This document shows positions 1 through 11,200 of a stretch of DNA of 64,000 bases, in pieces. The position numbers and the translations under genes are program-made. Each line of letters opens with the position of its first letter. Within the stretch, counting starts at the first letter, position 1. Where the stretch lies: positions 21,106,452 through 21,170,451 of the forward strand of contig JAPTYO010000002.1 of the NCBI GenBank assembly GCA_036873135.1, in the 5' to 3' direction. Below the pieces are notes generated by a model. It did not search any database, was not told the DNA's origin, and saw nothing but the letters and a program-made list of their open reading frames with translations. Source of the stretch: Clarkia xantiana subsp. parviflora (Eukaryota; Streptophyta; Magnoliopsida; Myrtales; Onagraceae).

Positions 1-460
1 AACTCACGTCGTTTGCGGTAATGAGTATGTCGTCCACGTATAAGTTTAAGATGACATACTTAGACCCGGAGGTCTTATAATATACGCACGGATCCTCGTG
101 AAGATTCACGAATCCGTTTCCTACAATTTCCTCGTGGAATCTGCGGTACCATTGACGAGACGACTGTTTAAGACCGTAGATGGACCTTTGGAGCTTACAA
201 ACTTTACGTTCGTTACCAGGAGTAATGAAACCCTCTGGTTGCTCCATGTAGATCTCTTCCTCTAGGTTTTCGTGGAGTAATGCGGTCTTAACATCCATTT
301 GGTGCAGCCCGAGGTCGAGACTTGCGACCAAGGCCAGAAAGGCCCGCACTGTGGTGTAACGCACAGTTGGTGAGTATGTTTCGTCAAATTCCACTCCCTG
401 AAGATGGGTATATCCTTTCGCAACAGGTCGGGTTTCGCACCTCCCGACCTTTTCCATCAA
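1..460 (-). pseudogene. copia reverse transcriptase fragment
   Basis: Reverse-complement translation gives the start of a copia RT domain: a segment like GVEFDETYSPTVRYTTVRAF, then LHQMDVKTALLHENLEEEIY, KQSSRQWYRRFHEE and the catalytic YVDDILIT close to position 1. The catalytic DD is intact in this stretch. The frame stays open from about 460 to the window edge, but nothing upstream joins it in frame to a complete polyprotein. It reads towards lower coordinates, as expected for the minus-strand element. Confidence 0.9.
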
Positions 461-2398
461 TGGTGGCCTTCTTTCAGGACTCACCGTATCCTTGTGCCCT
501 GTGGTTAGCATGTAAATCAATTATAGACTATAATGGTTTTTATTTAACCAATCTCTCTCTTTTATTATTTTCCTCAAATTCCCCACTCGAGGCATTTCCA
601 ATGCTCGTCAACAATTGTTAGATTGAGGTTTTCACCCTTCTCGATGGGACACTTCTTGGGAGAAGTTTGATGCCTTAGACTTTCGTCTAGGCTAATTAAT
701 CCCATCTTGAGTCTGAACGTTTCTCCCACTCGAAATAATGCCTCTTATCGGAGCATCACTCCCACTGGGAATAAGAGTAGTGTTTGAACCTTGACCTACA
801 ACATTCCTAAGACGACCTCTCGGTCTCGGGGTTTTACTTTCGAGATTAATTTCATGATCACTAGGACCTGGAACCAAGTTGGTAGTATCCACTCCCACTG
901 GAAACAGTGGGTAGTATAGGTAGTTGTGACATTACTGGTTCATCAATATGACTATCAGGTTCTACTTGATTCGTCTCAGCGACAACAGTGATTTCATATG
1001 GCAGGGTTTAGTCCTCCAACTGGATTTACTATGAAAATGTTTCCATTATCATTTACCATGTCATTCACTTGAGTTGTTGCCGGTTCAAATATCTCCCACT
1101 CGAATTAAGTGGGACCTGATTGTCAGTGTCACTGCTCTGGTTCGATCAAGACTACATCAGTTTGAAACTGACCATGCATTGGAAATTCGTCCTCAAGTGA
1201 TGTAATGTATCATGTTCGACCATGACACCATTTTCAAAAGCTTTAAACAAGTATCTTCTAAGAGTATGTAACATACTCTTATCCTAAATACGTGTTTTGT
1301 GCGCAATTTTAATGTCGCATGATGATACGATTTAACTCATTATCATTATTTAGCTTTTTTATGGCGTCGTGTTCTACCGATTTCATTGGAACGCACTTTA
1401 CATATATGTGAGTCATCTACTTCATCCCATATGGAACGAATGATAGATTGACTCTAACATTATGTTCTTAAGCTATGTGTCTTGAAGTGTGTGTTGCTTG
1501 ATTTGAATGCCTAGCCTGACTTATCGTTCAAGGCATTTGGAAGGAAAAATCGTTTAACCGAATTCATCCTTCTTCGTTTGCAAACTTATCTCAGAGATTT
1601 ATCCCATCTCTGAACTGAGCATTTTGGGATTTCACCTTATGCGTCAGTTGATACTTTTACAAGGTCGTTGTAGCTTATGAAGCATACTTCTTACCGATGT
1701 AAACGTTATCAGAAAGTTGTTTCCGAATGGATGCAAACGAAAATTCAGCACTTAATCATTCAAAACACTTCATTAAACTCGTATTTTGAAACGATGTGTT
1801 CCATCTTTCGAGGTCCACACGCGCGTGGCGCTGTTAACCGAAGCTTGAACCCTTGGTTAAATCGTTTCATTATTGAATTTAATTCAATTTAATTTAATCA
1901 GTTTCGCACATGATTATCATTACTGAGTATTTCATTTAATTGAGTACTAATTAATAAAGAAAGATTTATAACCGGTTCATTCTTAGAGCTACGCAATCGA
2001 TGGATTTTAATGGCATTTAGATTTTACTCAAAGAATTGGATGTAGGACAAAATGTATAGAGTTGTTTGATTCGGCTATTTCCAACAACCTTATTGCTTCG
2101 GTTTAGTTACATTTCGGATCGATCTCGTTTCTAGCCGAGTCGATTAATCTTGATAAGCAGAACTCATTTCGAATCGAATGGTAACTACTTTATTCAATGA
2201 ATGTGAAACAATAATAACTAGAATTCAAACATAAAATTGAATAATAAGAGAAATAACCACAATTGCATAAATTCCAGATCATCCACGAAGCTTAAAGAGA
2301 TAAAGGTAGAGCATTATGAGTACTAAACGAGACATTTTTTGTACTTTTATCGCTGGTGTTCATCACACCGGATTCTCGTTTGAGGACCAAAATGATGA
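461..2398 (-). other. degenerate copia internal region
   Basis: This lies between the RT fragment and the gag-like frame. Around 690-900 the minus strand reads as a low-conservation linker of the kind found between copia integrase and RT (a PRPRGRLRN stretch before a stop). From about 1,000 to 2,350 the sequence is AT-rich with stops in all frames; I see no intact protease or integrase motif. Confidence 0.5.
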
Positions 2399-3022
2399 TC
2401 ATGTTTCCTCCGCATCTTCCATTGATCTCTTGCGGTGAAGCACAGAAGAACCTTCTGGTTCCTTTTGTTTGCTTTCAACAAACAGGACCGTGGTAAACTT
2501 AATTGATTCAATCAAGTAACCCAGTCCCTTGTCGTCAGCTAACCAAGATAGTGGGTACCTCTGTGCAATACTGAGTATCTTTCTCCAATTTGATATTTGG
2601 TTCTGAAGATCTGATGTGGGTTTTACGCCTGCATCTTGGGAAATAAGGGTAACATACTCAAACAACACTCTACTGGCTTCGGCTGCCCTTCCTCCACCGA
2701 AGCGGAGTCTAATGGCACACCAAAATTGAAGAGCACTGAAGTTGAGTTTGAAGTCCTTTGTAACATCTCTGTCTAAGGCTGCCAGTATCACCTTGCAAGC
2801 TCTCCGGTCGTCAAGGCTCCTTAACTTATTAGGGTATGTAAGGATGCCTTGCTCATTCACCAGTGTTCTGCCCTTATTCACATCAATACACTTGTGTATA
2901 CTTTCAGCAAAAATGAGTTTTCTTACATATTCACTCCATGCACCATAGTCCATGTCATCCAGATTGCGAGGCTCGTAGAAGCGAACCGACCCAGCCATGA
3001 AAACTAACACTTTGATAATCAT
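2399..3022 (-). CDS. possible copia gag-like protein (207 residues)
   Basis: An open minus-strand frame of 207 codons at the position expected for gag: downstream of the primer site and upstream of RT in the minus-strand copia element. The start used is the first ATG; a second Met at residue 9 (MAGSVRFYEP) looks like a more natural start. The protein is soluble, mixed charge, with a basic C-terminus (HRKRSMED). I do not see a CCHC zinc knuckle or the usual copia UBN2 signature, so the gag call rests mainly on position. It could instead be a captured or unrelated frame. Confidence 0.45.
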   Translation of the reverse strand: MIIKVLVFMAGSVRFYEPRNLDDMDYGAWSEYVRKLIFAESIHKCIDVNKGRTLVNEQGILTYPNKLRSLDDRRACKVILAALDRDVTKDFKLNFSALQFWCAIRLRFGGGRAAEASRVLFEYVTLISQDAGVKPTSDLQNQISNWRKILSIAQRYPLSWLADDKGLGYLIESIKFTTVLFVESKQKEPEGSSVLHRKRSMEDAEET

Positions 3023-3944
3023 GCAAAATCAGGGAGACAATAACATTCTGAGAAAGAATTGCATACATCAGATATCTATTAAGATGCAATGTGACAAGCA
3101 ATGATTCCTCATTCATCTAAACCAACCGACCACCAGTAAACCAATGGAAGATGGCTGTGAAAGAACTTTAATGTCGTCTTCAATCCAATAAATCAATCTT
3201 TTAAAACGGTTTTAATCGCAAATTACCGGAACGTGAATTTTAAAACAAGCATACCCGATCTTGGCTTTCCCAGTGCCCTTTTTATTTTGGAAAAATATTC
3301 CGATGAATTCACTCATGCATATATAATTCTACAATCCATGTAAATTATCATACGCCAGTAACATTCATCACACAAACCACACTCATGCTTACGCATCATG
3401 CGTCTAATGTTCCGAGGAACTCATGCTCGCATATATAATTCTACTTCCAAGTAAATTATCAAATGCGGCTACATCCTCAACATTCTAGCATACGTGTCAA
3501 ACATGAAACTTACATATCAATCATACATATTTGGCGACTGGTTTTCAATTTTAAAAATAACATTAAACATTATGGGCTGATTTTCAATTCATGCTTATAT
3601 TCAATTACGCAACATTCTAGACATGAATCCTAGGCATTTCCAACCATCACAGCATGTCTATCCTAGTGCGCATTCCATATATTTAACCAGGCCTCCGCCC
3701 CCTACATGCAATATCCAGCTAGCTTGACGCAATCAAGACAACAGTTCTAATCATGCATAAATATATATTGAATAATAAACAATTGCAATTCATCCCACTA
3801 ATTAATCCAGTCCGAAAACATGTATCTCCGAGATCCATCCCCATAATCGAGACAATGCATAAAGGTCATCAACCCTTGAGCACTGTGTAGGCCATTTAAG
3901 GTTAAAATACATTTGGTTTTTAAAACTTGACATCCCTATTTTAA

Positions 3945-4245
3945 TTGACTTGAATTCGGTTTTGAAAATTCAGTTCGGTTCAATCAATTTCGGTCCGGTT
4001 TGGTTCGGTCCAGAAATTCTGGTTCGGGTCCGGTCTGATGTAAAATCCGGTTCGGATCGGTTTTAATTTCAAAATCTGGTTCGGCCCGAACCTGTCCAAT
4101 AAAATAGGGTTCGGTTCGGTTCAACACACAAAACTGGTTCGGTTAGATCCACTTAGTTACCCCGGTCCGACCCGATTAGGTCGAACCGATTGAGAAAACC
4201 CGGTTCGGTTCAATTCGTCCCGGTTTGACATATTGGACCGGCCAA
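3945..4245. repeat. GGTTCGG/GGTCCGG-rich degenerate tract
   Basis: About 300 bp in which imperfect GGTTCGG, GGTCCGG and GAACCG words recur every 7-20 bp. It is a degenerate simple repeat without coding potential. Confidence 0.7.
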
Positions 4246-4371
4246 ATAATTAAAACCAAAAGTTTGGGCCGAAATGTTTACTTGTGGTCTAAGTAGGGTT
4301 TTGAAGTCTATTAAAAATATTTAACTTAGCCACCAAGTAACATTAACTATATAAAATAATTTCCAATATGA

Positions 4372-4500
4372 AATATATATATATATATATATATATATTT
4401 CAGCCAATAATTATAACATATATATATATATATATATTTATTGTCTATTTTTAAGACTAAATCAATCAACAATATATATATATATATATGTAAAATTCGG
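4372..4500. repeat. (TA)n microsatellite cluster
   Basis: Three separate runs of alternating TA, roughly 4,372-4,396, 4,420-4,437 and 4,472-4,488, separated by short AT-rich spacers. Confidence 0.9.
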
Positions 4501-5077
4501 CTACCATATATAAATATATATTTTATTTATTGCCAATATCTTATATAGGGAAACATATATACTGACAATATATTTTCTCAATCTTTTAGGTAACTAAATC
4601 TATCAATAATATATTTAACCCTATTAAATATTTAGATATATTGATAGTTATATATTTTTCTATATATTAATGTGAATCTATCCTAATGTTTCCAATTATA
4701 GATATATTTTTACCTAGAATACAAATTAAAATATGGTAAATATTTTATTAAATTTTGGCCGAAATTAGCTTTCTTGGAGCCTAGGAAATTAAAAAAAAAA
4801 ATTACCTTGTAATTTAGGGTTTGGCCGAAATAAACACTAAATTGGAAACAAATGGTCAAATTTTAATAAGATCTGCAATCCAATGTTCAATTTTGATAAA
4901 TATCACATTTTTCTTGAAGATCAAGAACATCAAATTTCCTAAAAACATCATGAAAATTTGGACCACCATAAGTTTAAAAATTCGAAAACTTTAACCTTTT
5001 TCACTTAAAATTTTTTGTCCAAAATTTTAAATTTTCAAGAACATCAATTTATCAAAATCATGAACTCTTAACACAGG

Positions 5078-5089
5078 CTCTGATACCAC
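5078..5089 (-). promoter_or_regulatory. primer binding site, initiator-Met tRNA type
   Basis: Minus-strand TGGTATCAGAGC lies directly inside the LTR end at 5,090. This is the standard copia primer site complementary to initiator tRNA-Met and fixes the element as minus-strand. Confidence 0.9.
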
Positions 5090-5687
5090 TGTTAGATTAC
5101 GGGGAGTAATCACTACAGATACTATAAACACGGTACATGCTAGTAATCGATATTACGCAGCGGAAGATTCGCACATACCTCAAACATATTCCATAGTACC
5201 AAGATCCTTGCAGAAGGGAGTTCACGATCCTTCAGTCGGCACCCGTAGAGGTTCTGGTTAGGAAGCCCTACGCGGTATATTCTCCACAGCAAAGCCTCAG
5301 ATCGATTCTTGACAAGGGACGGATCTCCGGAGTGTTTGCTCGAAGGCAAATTGGCACTCCCTTGGTGTATGTGAGGTTCGGCCGAACTAGGGTGTTAAGG
5401 GGGGAGGGTTTTTCTCTCTAAAATACTCCTAGGTGGAATTAAGGATTAACCTAATAAACCCCTAACACCCCATATATATAGGAGGAGTAAAGTGGACAAA
5501 CGTCCATTTTCCTCCTCACTAATATTTCGGCCGGACTATGTATAGGGAGGCCCATATTTTGGGCCTCTCATGTCAGTTGAGATTTTGGTCTGGTCCAATG
5601 TTCTAATGTGACATGTACCCAATTAACTTAGGTAACATACACATATAATGGGCTTCCATTTACGGCGCCCATCACCATATGCTTACA
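5090..5687 (-). repeat. copia 5' LTR
   Basis: 598 bp with TG..CA ends: TGTTAG at 5,090 and CTTACA ending at 5,687 on the plus strand. On the minus strand a TATA box (5,480-5,472) lies mid-LTR, with transcription expected about 30 bp downstream. The outer end aligns with the start of the plus-strand LTR at 50,262, and the inner end aligns with that LTR's end, so both belong to one diverged family. The outer boundary was set by this alignment. Confidence 0.8.
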
Positions 5688-7009
5688 ATGTGTACTCGAG
5701 TCAGAGCACATCTGTTTACAGGAATATCAGTGAGTTGGATGTCCATGCTTCAGAAGTGTGTTGCTCTTTCATTTTGTGAAGCTGAGTATGTAGCAATTGC
5801 AGAAGACGAGAAGGAGATGATATGGTTGTGAGATTATCTGAAAGAGTTAGGCTTGAAGTAACGTGAGAATATTGTGTACACATATAGCCAGAGTGTCATG
5901 CAGTTGGTGAAGAATCATGTCCATTATTCAAGGATAAAGCACATCCGGAGATGATATCATTTCACTTGGAAGGCAACAGAAGATGGCGATATGTATTTGG
6001 AGAAGATAGAGGGTGCGAAGAATCCAACAGACGTGTTAACAAAATGTGTTGATGTTGGGAAACTGAGGTTGTGCAAAAGCACGATTGGTTTTCTGTAGTT
6101 GTTTCAGAAGAAGTGCGGCTGGCGAAGATGCTGAAGTTGTAGGGAAATTCTTTGTGGGGTTGATAACTAAAAAACTGTCCAAGGTTTACCCTATGTTAAA
6201 ATTAGGGGTCTGAAGTTTGAAATGTTAAAATGGACTGTCCCAAGTTTCATTTTTGTTGAAATTTGGTGTCTCGGTGTGATTACTTTAGAGAAGTCAATTC
6301 CGACGAAACCTTCTGTCAAATTCGAGCTCTCATACACACTCCCTTCTCGTCATCTTGCCGGGACCGTCACCTAAAAAGTTGGTCACATCCGGGCAAGTAA
6401 ATCTCGCTCTATTGTCCTTGGAAAATGGCTCTACACCACTCTTCTAGAAACTTTTTTTTTAATGTTCAATTTTTAGGTGAAATTTGACGATTTTGTGAAA
6501 AGTAAAGAGTGGTTGATTATGAGTGGGTTGGTGGGTTGATGAAAATGATGGAATGAAGATGAAAAGACGCACAAAGACACCAAATTTCAATAAAAATGAA
6601 ACCTGGGACAGTCCATTTTAACATTTTAAACTTCAGACACCTAATTTTAACATAGGGTAAACCTTGGACAGTTTTTTAGTTATTAACCCTTCTTTGTGGG
6701 AGAATGAAGTTTACTTGGAAGTTTAAATCATTATCTAAGTGGGAGATTTTTGAGTTATGGATCCTGATTCAACAATTTGGCTGAATTGTTTAGGCCGACC
6801 CGAATTACTATGGTTTATGAGTTTATTCTCTGCAGCTATTTATAACGCTGTATTCTTTGTAAAGTGTAACCCTAGGGAACAGTCGCTAAATTGCCAGCCC
6901 TCATTTCCTGTGGACATATGACGAATTGACCGAACCACGTTAAATCTTGTATTCTCTATTTTTTTTTTCTTAATAATTTGTAAGTGTTGAGAAAATCGAT
7001 CCTAACACA
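5688..7009 (+). mobile_element. degenerate Ty1/copia 3' end: RNase H, polypurine tract and LTR
   Basis: About 5,690-6,100 reads on the plus strand as a copia RNase H end: ALSFCEAEYVAIAEDEKEMIWL, a stop, YLKELGLK, and further on EGAKNPTDVLTKCVDVGKL. Several stops and frame breaks show an old copy. After a MITE (6,157-6,689) come the polypurine tract AAGTGGGAGA (about 6,737-6,746) and a short LTR of about 257 bp (6,751-7,009) with a TATTTATAA box near 6,837. The 5' part was replaced by the minus-strand copia element. Confidence 0.8.
6157..6689. mobile_element. MULE-type MITE with long terminal inverted repeats
   Basis: 533 bp with inverted arms of more than 110 bp (starting GGGTTGATAACTAAAAAACT on the left; near-identical inverted on the right) and a 9-bp target duplication TTCTTTGTG at 6,148-6,156 and 6,690-6,698. 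Long arms plus a 9-bp duplication are the signature of Mutator-like elements. There is no coding capacity. It sits inside the older copia remnant. Confidence 0.85.
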
Positions 7010-8291
7010 TCTTTAGGGTAATAGAAAAATACAAAAAAGTACCACAAACTATGTTTGTGAAGCATGATAGATAAGTCCAATTTAATTTCAAAACAAAAGT
7101 TTCTGAATTTTGTGTATTGTGATTGTTTTCATAAACCTAAATCAAATCCTAAAGTTAAAACCATTAAACAAATATAGTCAGCACAAGCCACAAAGTAAAT
7201 CATTGTGAAAACAAAAATAGACCAATGAATTATCCAATCAAATTCTCACCTCTATTAATTTTCCTCCCTAAGAAAATAGAAAGATTATTTGAAATTTAGT
7301 ATATTTATATTTTAAAATTATTTTAGCTAAATTCCAGTTGACTTGGACTTATGAACAAGGCGGCCCATCCAGCCCTACTCCGCGTGGTCACTGTTAATTG
7401 GGTCGAAGCCTCTATGATTGGAGAAGATAACTATGAGTTATAACTTTTTGGAATACTTGAAGGATAGATCCGTCTTTCACTAGCTTTGAGACCGACACGT
7501 GGACATCAATGTCTTTTAAAGGGCCTACACAAGAGCATCCGACCACTGGGAGGCGACACGTGTACGAGTTATTCGACGTCAATGCCGCTTTCATATATGG
7601 AGCCTAATGTGACCGACCGACCGACTTCAAATGTTGAATATGATGGATGGTTCCGAACCGACCTCTAATCTGACAAAAAATAAACTTGCTAAACAATTTT
7701 AAAATAGGCAAAATTAACCCTAAGTTCCAAATAACCCAATTTTAAACGATCACCGTAATAATAAGAGATTAATCAGAAATTGGATTTAAATAAGTAAAAA
7801 AGATGTGTGGAATCATCATCAAAATCCTGACAGTGCTACAACCCAACCAAACCATAGTAAAATGTTATTCTATTTCTTCAAATGTAAAAACTAAACCCTA
7901 CAATATCAAATACAACAACATCCACAAAAACAATAACATTTCTTCTACTTAGCACCAAGTTACACATTCTACTCCACTGCTGCTGCTCACTCCAAGCATG
8001 CATGCAAGAAACTAACAATTTTCCCAAAAGGGGCAGAGAATCAAAATACTTGCACATTTGTTACCAACCCCCCATTTCCACCTTCTTTTCCTCAAGATCT
8101 TGTGAGTAAGGACTACTCGACTATGTTCAGTGGCTCGTGGGTCGATCAAGGACGTGGAACAATTCATCCTCTAATATCGACCCCATATCCAGCAACAGAT
8201 TTGTTCTTCAAGAGCAGCAAAAAGGCAAACAGCTTTAAGCATTTGGGGTACACCTTTTTGAAAGAAATATCGATTTCACGGATTCTCTAAA
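7010..8291. other. intergenic DNA and 3' UTR of the nucleotidyltransferase gene
   Basis: AT-rich sequence without a convincing frame. The part nearest 8,292, perhaps to about 7,850, is the probable 3' untranslated region of the minus-strand gene. I see nothing else definable. Confidence 0.5.
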
Positions 8292-11200
8292 TCATCTCCT
8301 TTGTCTCGGGGATGAGGGTTGATCTGGTGAAGACCGATGAAGCTCTTCAACAACCAACCGAGCACCTTGTCCTTGCAACTGCTGCAAAACCTCACCACCC
8401 ATGCCTCCTCCTCCTGGGACAACATTCTCAAGCTGCTGATCTGAGTTCGGCCCATACCCATGGCTGCTGCGATCATATGGATAGAACATGAAAACTGGAG
8501 GAACTGGAGGTCCATTTGATGATGATGATGATGATGATACAGAAGAGCTAGGGTTCATAACTGGGTACATTCCATATGCCAGATTGCTGCTGCCACCCCC
8601 TCCCTCTATGAGATTCATCTGTTGCATAGTGTTGTTTTGATTATGGTATTGGTAGGAAGAACCTTGCCTATATGAAGAACTCCATTGTCGATTTGATTGA
8701 GCCTCGCTTGCCATTGGATGCTCTGTTCGAGGGATTGCCTTCTCAGGTTGTTGGTTTCGTCCATGGCCACGTCCAGAAGCCCTAGACTTTACTCCAATGT
8801 TCCAATTCCCGTCTCTTTCGTTGTGGTGGTCCGTTCTGTCGTAGCTGTAATTCCCCCTTCGGTTCGGCCTCTCTCGAGGGGAAACCTTCTGGATAAATAC
8901 ATCAGAAAAATGTCAGAAATCAATTAACATAATGCACCAAAATCAAATATGGAAATAACATTCTCTTTTTCTTTTGGTAAGAAAAATAATGTGAATAAAT
9001 ATTCATGAGAAAAAAAAAAAAAAAAAATTGACAAATTTATTCAGCTAACTCAGAGTATCTTAGGATCCGTTTGTCACGACAACTCGCTAATACGTGTATT
9101 AGCTAAGTATCGACTAAATATCAAATAATTTAATAACGGCTAAAATGTTTGATGAAACATGTATACTAATAGATAAATAAATTTCTTGGCCTAATATATA
9201 CAAAAGATAAATAATTAAGTATTAATACATTGTTCACAACAAAGTCTGCCCTCAACCTCAAGTACACATTCCAGAAAAGGCGGAAGGGGGAGACTTTGAG
9301 CAACGCTGCCCAGAATCATGATGAGTCAGCATTAATTAATACATAATTGGATGTATAAGTGAGTATTAGGTAATACATGTGTTTTATTTAATACCATCAA
9401 ATGCTAAATCCAAACACGTTAATAATTAATACATGTATTAGTTAGCCCTAATACAGGGTTAACGCACAAACCAAACATCCCCTTACCGTTTCAGCCTTTC
9501 AGGTATTGTTGCTATCCCACATAAACATTCTATTTTTCCCTGAAGCAATTTTTTTCAAGTTCTCACTGAATCCAGATTTTCTCCACATGTTGAGTATCTC
9601 ACAATTCATTTCAGATACTGTTGATATCACACTAAAAAACTTGTTCCTTAAAAATCAAGGTATTCACATTCACCAAGTTTCTAGGCAAGTTTAACTCTAA
9701 ATTAAACACTTCGTTTATACTACTCCAAAAGCCAAAAAAGAGCCAAGAACAAGCATATAGTCATGTAATCAACAGAAGTGGAAATTATCTTACCGGGTTT
9801 GGCAGGTAAGTCCCAGTACCACCACGAAATCGGGGCATTTCATCAACATGATAAACGCTAGCAGGTCCATTCGGCACAGGCTGAACTGGAGCAGCAGGAA
9901 CAAGGCGGGGCCCGTTACTCACAAGGTGACTAAAGATGTTTACGTTAGGCGAGGGCGCTCTCCTAGGGCTATCCCACGGCAACTGACTACCCGGCACATA
10001 AACAGGGGAAAGGACATTGGGGGAAGGGTACATCATTGGAGGAGGAACAGGGAACCGTGTATTCTGACAGAGCCGCCCGTACTGAAGATTGTGCCAATGA
10101 CTAGTAAAGTCACTGTTAAGAATGTCTGGTTTGAGCTCCAGTGGTTCCACAGGTGGTACGGAAGAAGAAGCACTCAGTTCCTCCAAATTTTCGAGTCTTG
10201 AGGAAGAAGAGTCAAAATTTTGCAAAGAATCGGTCCCGTCCTCCCCACCAAATTGGCTTGTTGATGCTTCAGAGCCGCTTCCCTCACTTGGAAAGTTGTA
10301 GAAAGGAAGCATTGCAACAAAAGGAACCGGTGGTCCAGTTGGATAAAAGATGACCCCAGGGTCTCCAGGCCGTTGCCGAGAACCAGGTCCAATCAGAACT
10401 GGTCCGAATGGCATCATAGGCTCCGATCCACTACTCTGAACCGGTTCAAATCCTGGCATCTGGGCCGATTGAGGCCCTGGATTCCTTTCATTGATTTCAG
10501 TACCAACCGTCGATACTGAGTTCCAGTCTTCATCTGCTGGAGCAGAGAAATGTTCGGATACAGTCTGTCCCTTACTGTAGCCGATGGTCTGAACCGCGGT
10601 TGAACCACCTTTCCGACCCTTTCTCTCTCGGGCTGGTTTCAAAGCCTTTGATGTAGACCCATCCCAAGAACTCTCCGATGAGGTCTTACTTCTGAAAGGA
10701 CTACTGTGGGTGGACCTCACTGACCTTGAGCTCGGTGACCTATCATCCAGATAAGCATCGTTTTCTCTACCACCTTGATATTGAAAAGCATCGGCTTGTT
10801 CTTCCTGATTTGCAGCAACTCTGGATCTTTGATGACCTCTATAGCTGCTAGAACTAAGTACCCTAGAAGATGATGGGTCATAATTACGGGAACTTGAAGT
10901 AGGGTCAACATGTCCATTATCAAGATCAGGCCCTCTCGTAGAGCCCTGCTCCTGTTCTTGCCACAAGTCATGTTCACCTTCCACAGAATTTGAAACCAGA
11001 TTCCGCTCTGCAGCATCCACAGAATCTTCTGGATTAGGTGCCATATTGACACCAGAGAAGTAATGAGCAAGTGCCTGAGAAGAGACCAACCCATGTGGAA
11101 ATGCCATATTGGGACCCCATGGTTCCATCATAGGCATCATCCCAGCCATATTTCTCTGAGCATACCCCATTGGAACCAGACTCAGAGGCAAGTGAGTGGA

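Larger units (their letters stand above)
3023..5077 (-). other. long AT-rich leader of the copia element
   Basis: No coding frame is supported. The stretch holds a GGTTCGG-rich tract (about 3,945-4,245), several (TA)n runs (about 4,372-4,500) and otherwise AT-rich sequence. For a copia leader about 2 kb is unusually long, so part of it may be later insertion. Confidence 0.5.
1..5687 (-). mobile_element. Ty1/copia LTR retrotransposon, 5' part, cut by window edge
   Basis: Read on the minus strand, the order is LTR (5,687-5,090), primer binding site (5,089-5,078), leader, a possible gag frame (3,022-2,399), degenerate polyprotein and reverse transcriptase (about 460-1). The remainder and the 3' LTR lie outside the window. 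The primer site matches the initiator-Met tRNA type (TGGTATCAGAGC) usual for copia. The element is inserted into an older plus-strand copia remnant that begins at 5,688. Frames are broken between gag and RT and I could not recognise an integrase core there, so the copy is probably dead. LTR sequence resembles the LTR at 50,262. Confidence 0.85.

Noticed and set aside
4372..4500. TATATA runs as a promoter
   Set aside because: Pure TA microsatellites inside a dead retrotransposon with no gene downstream.
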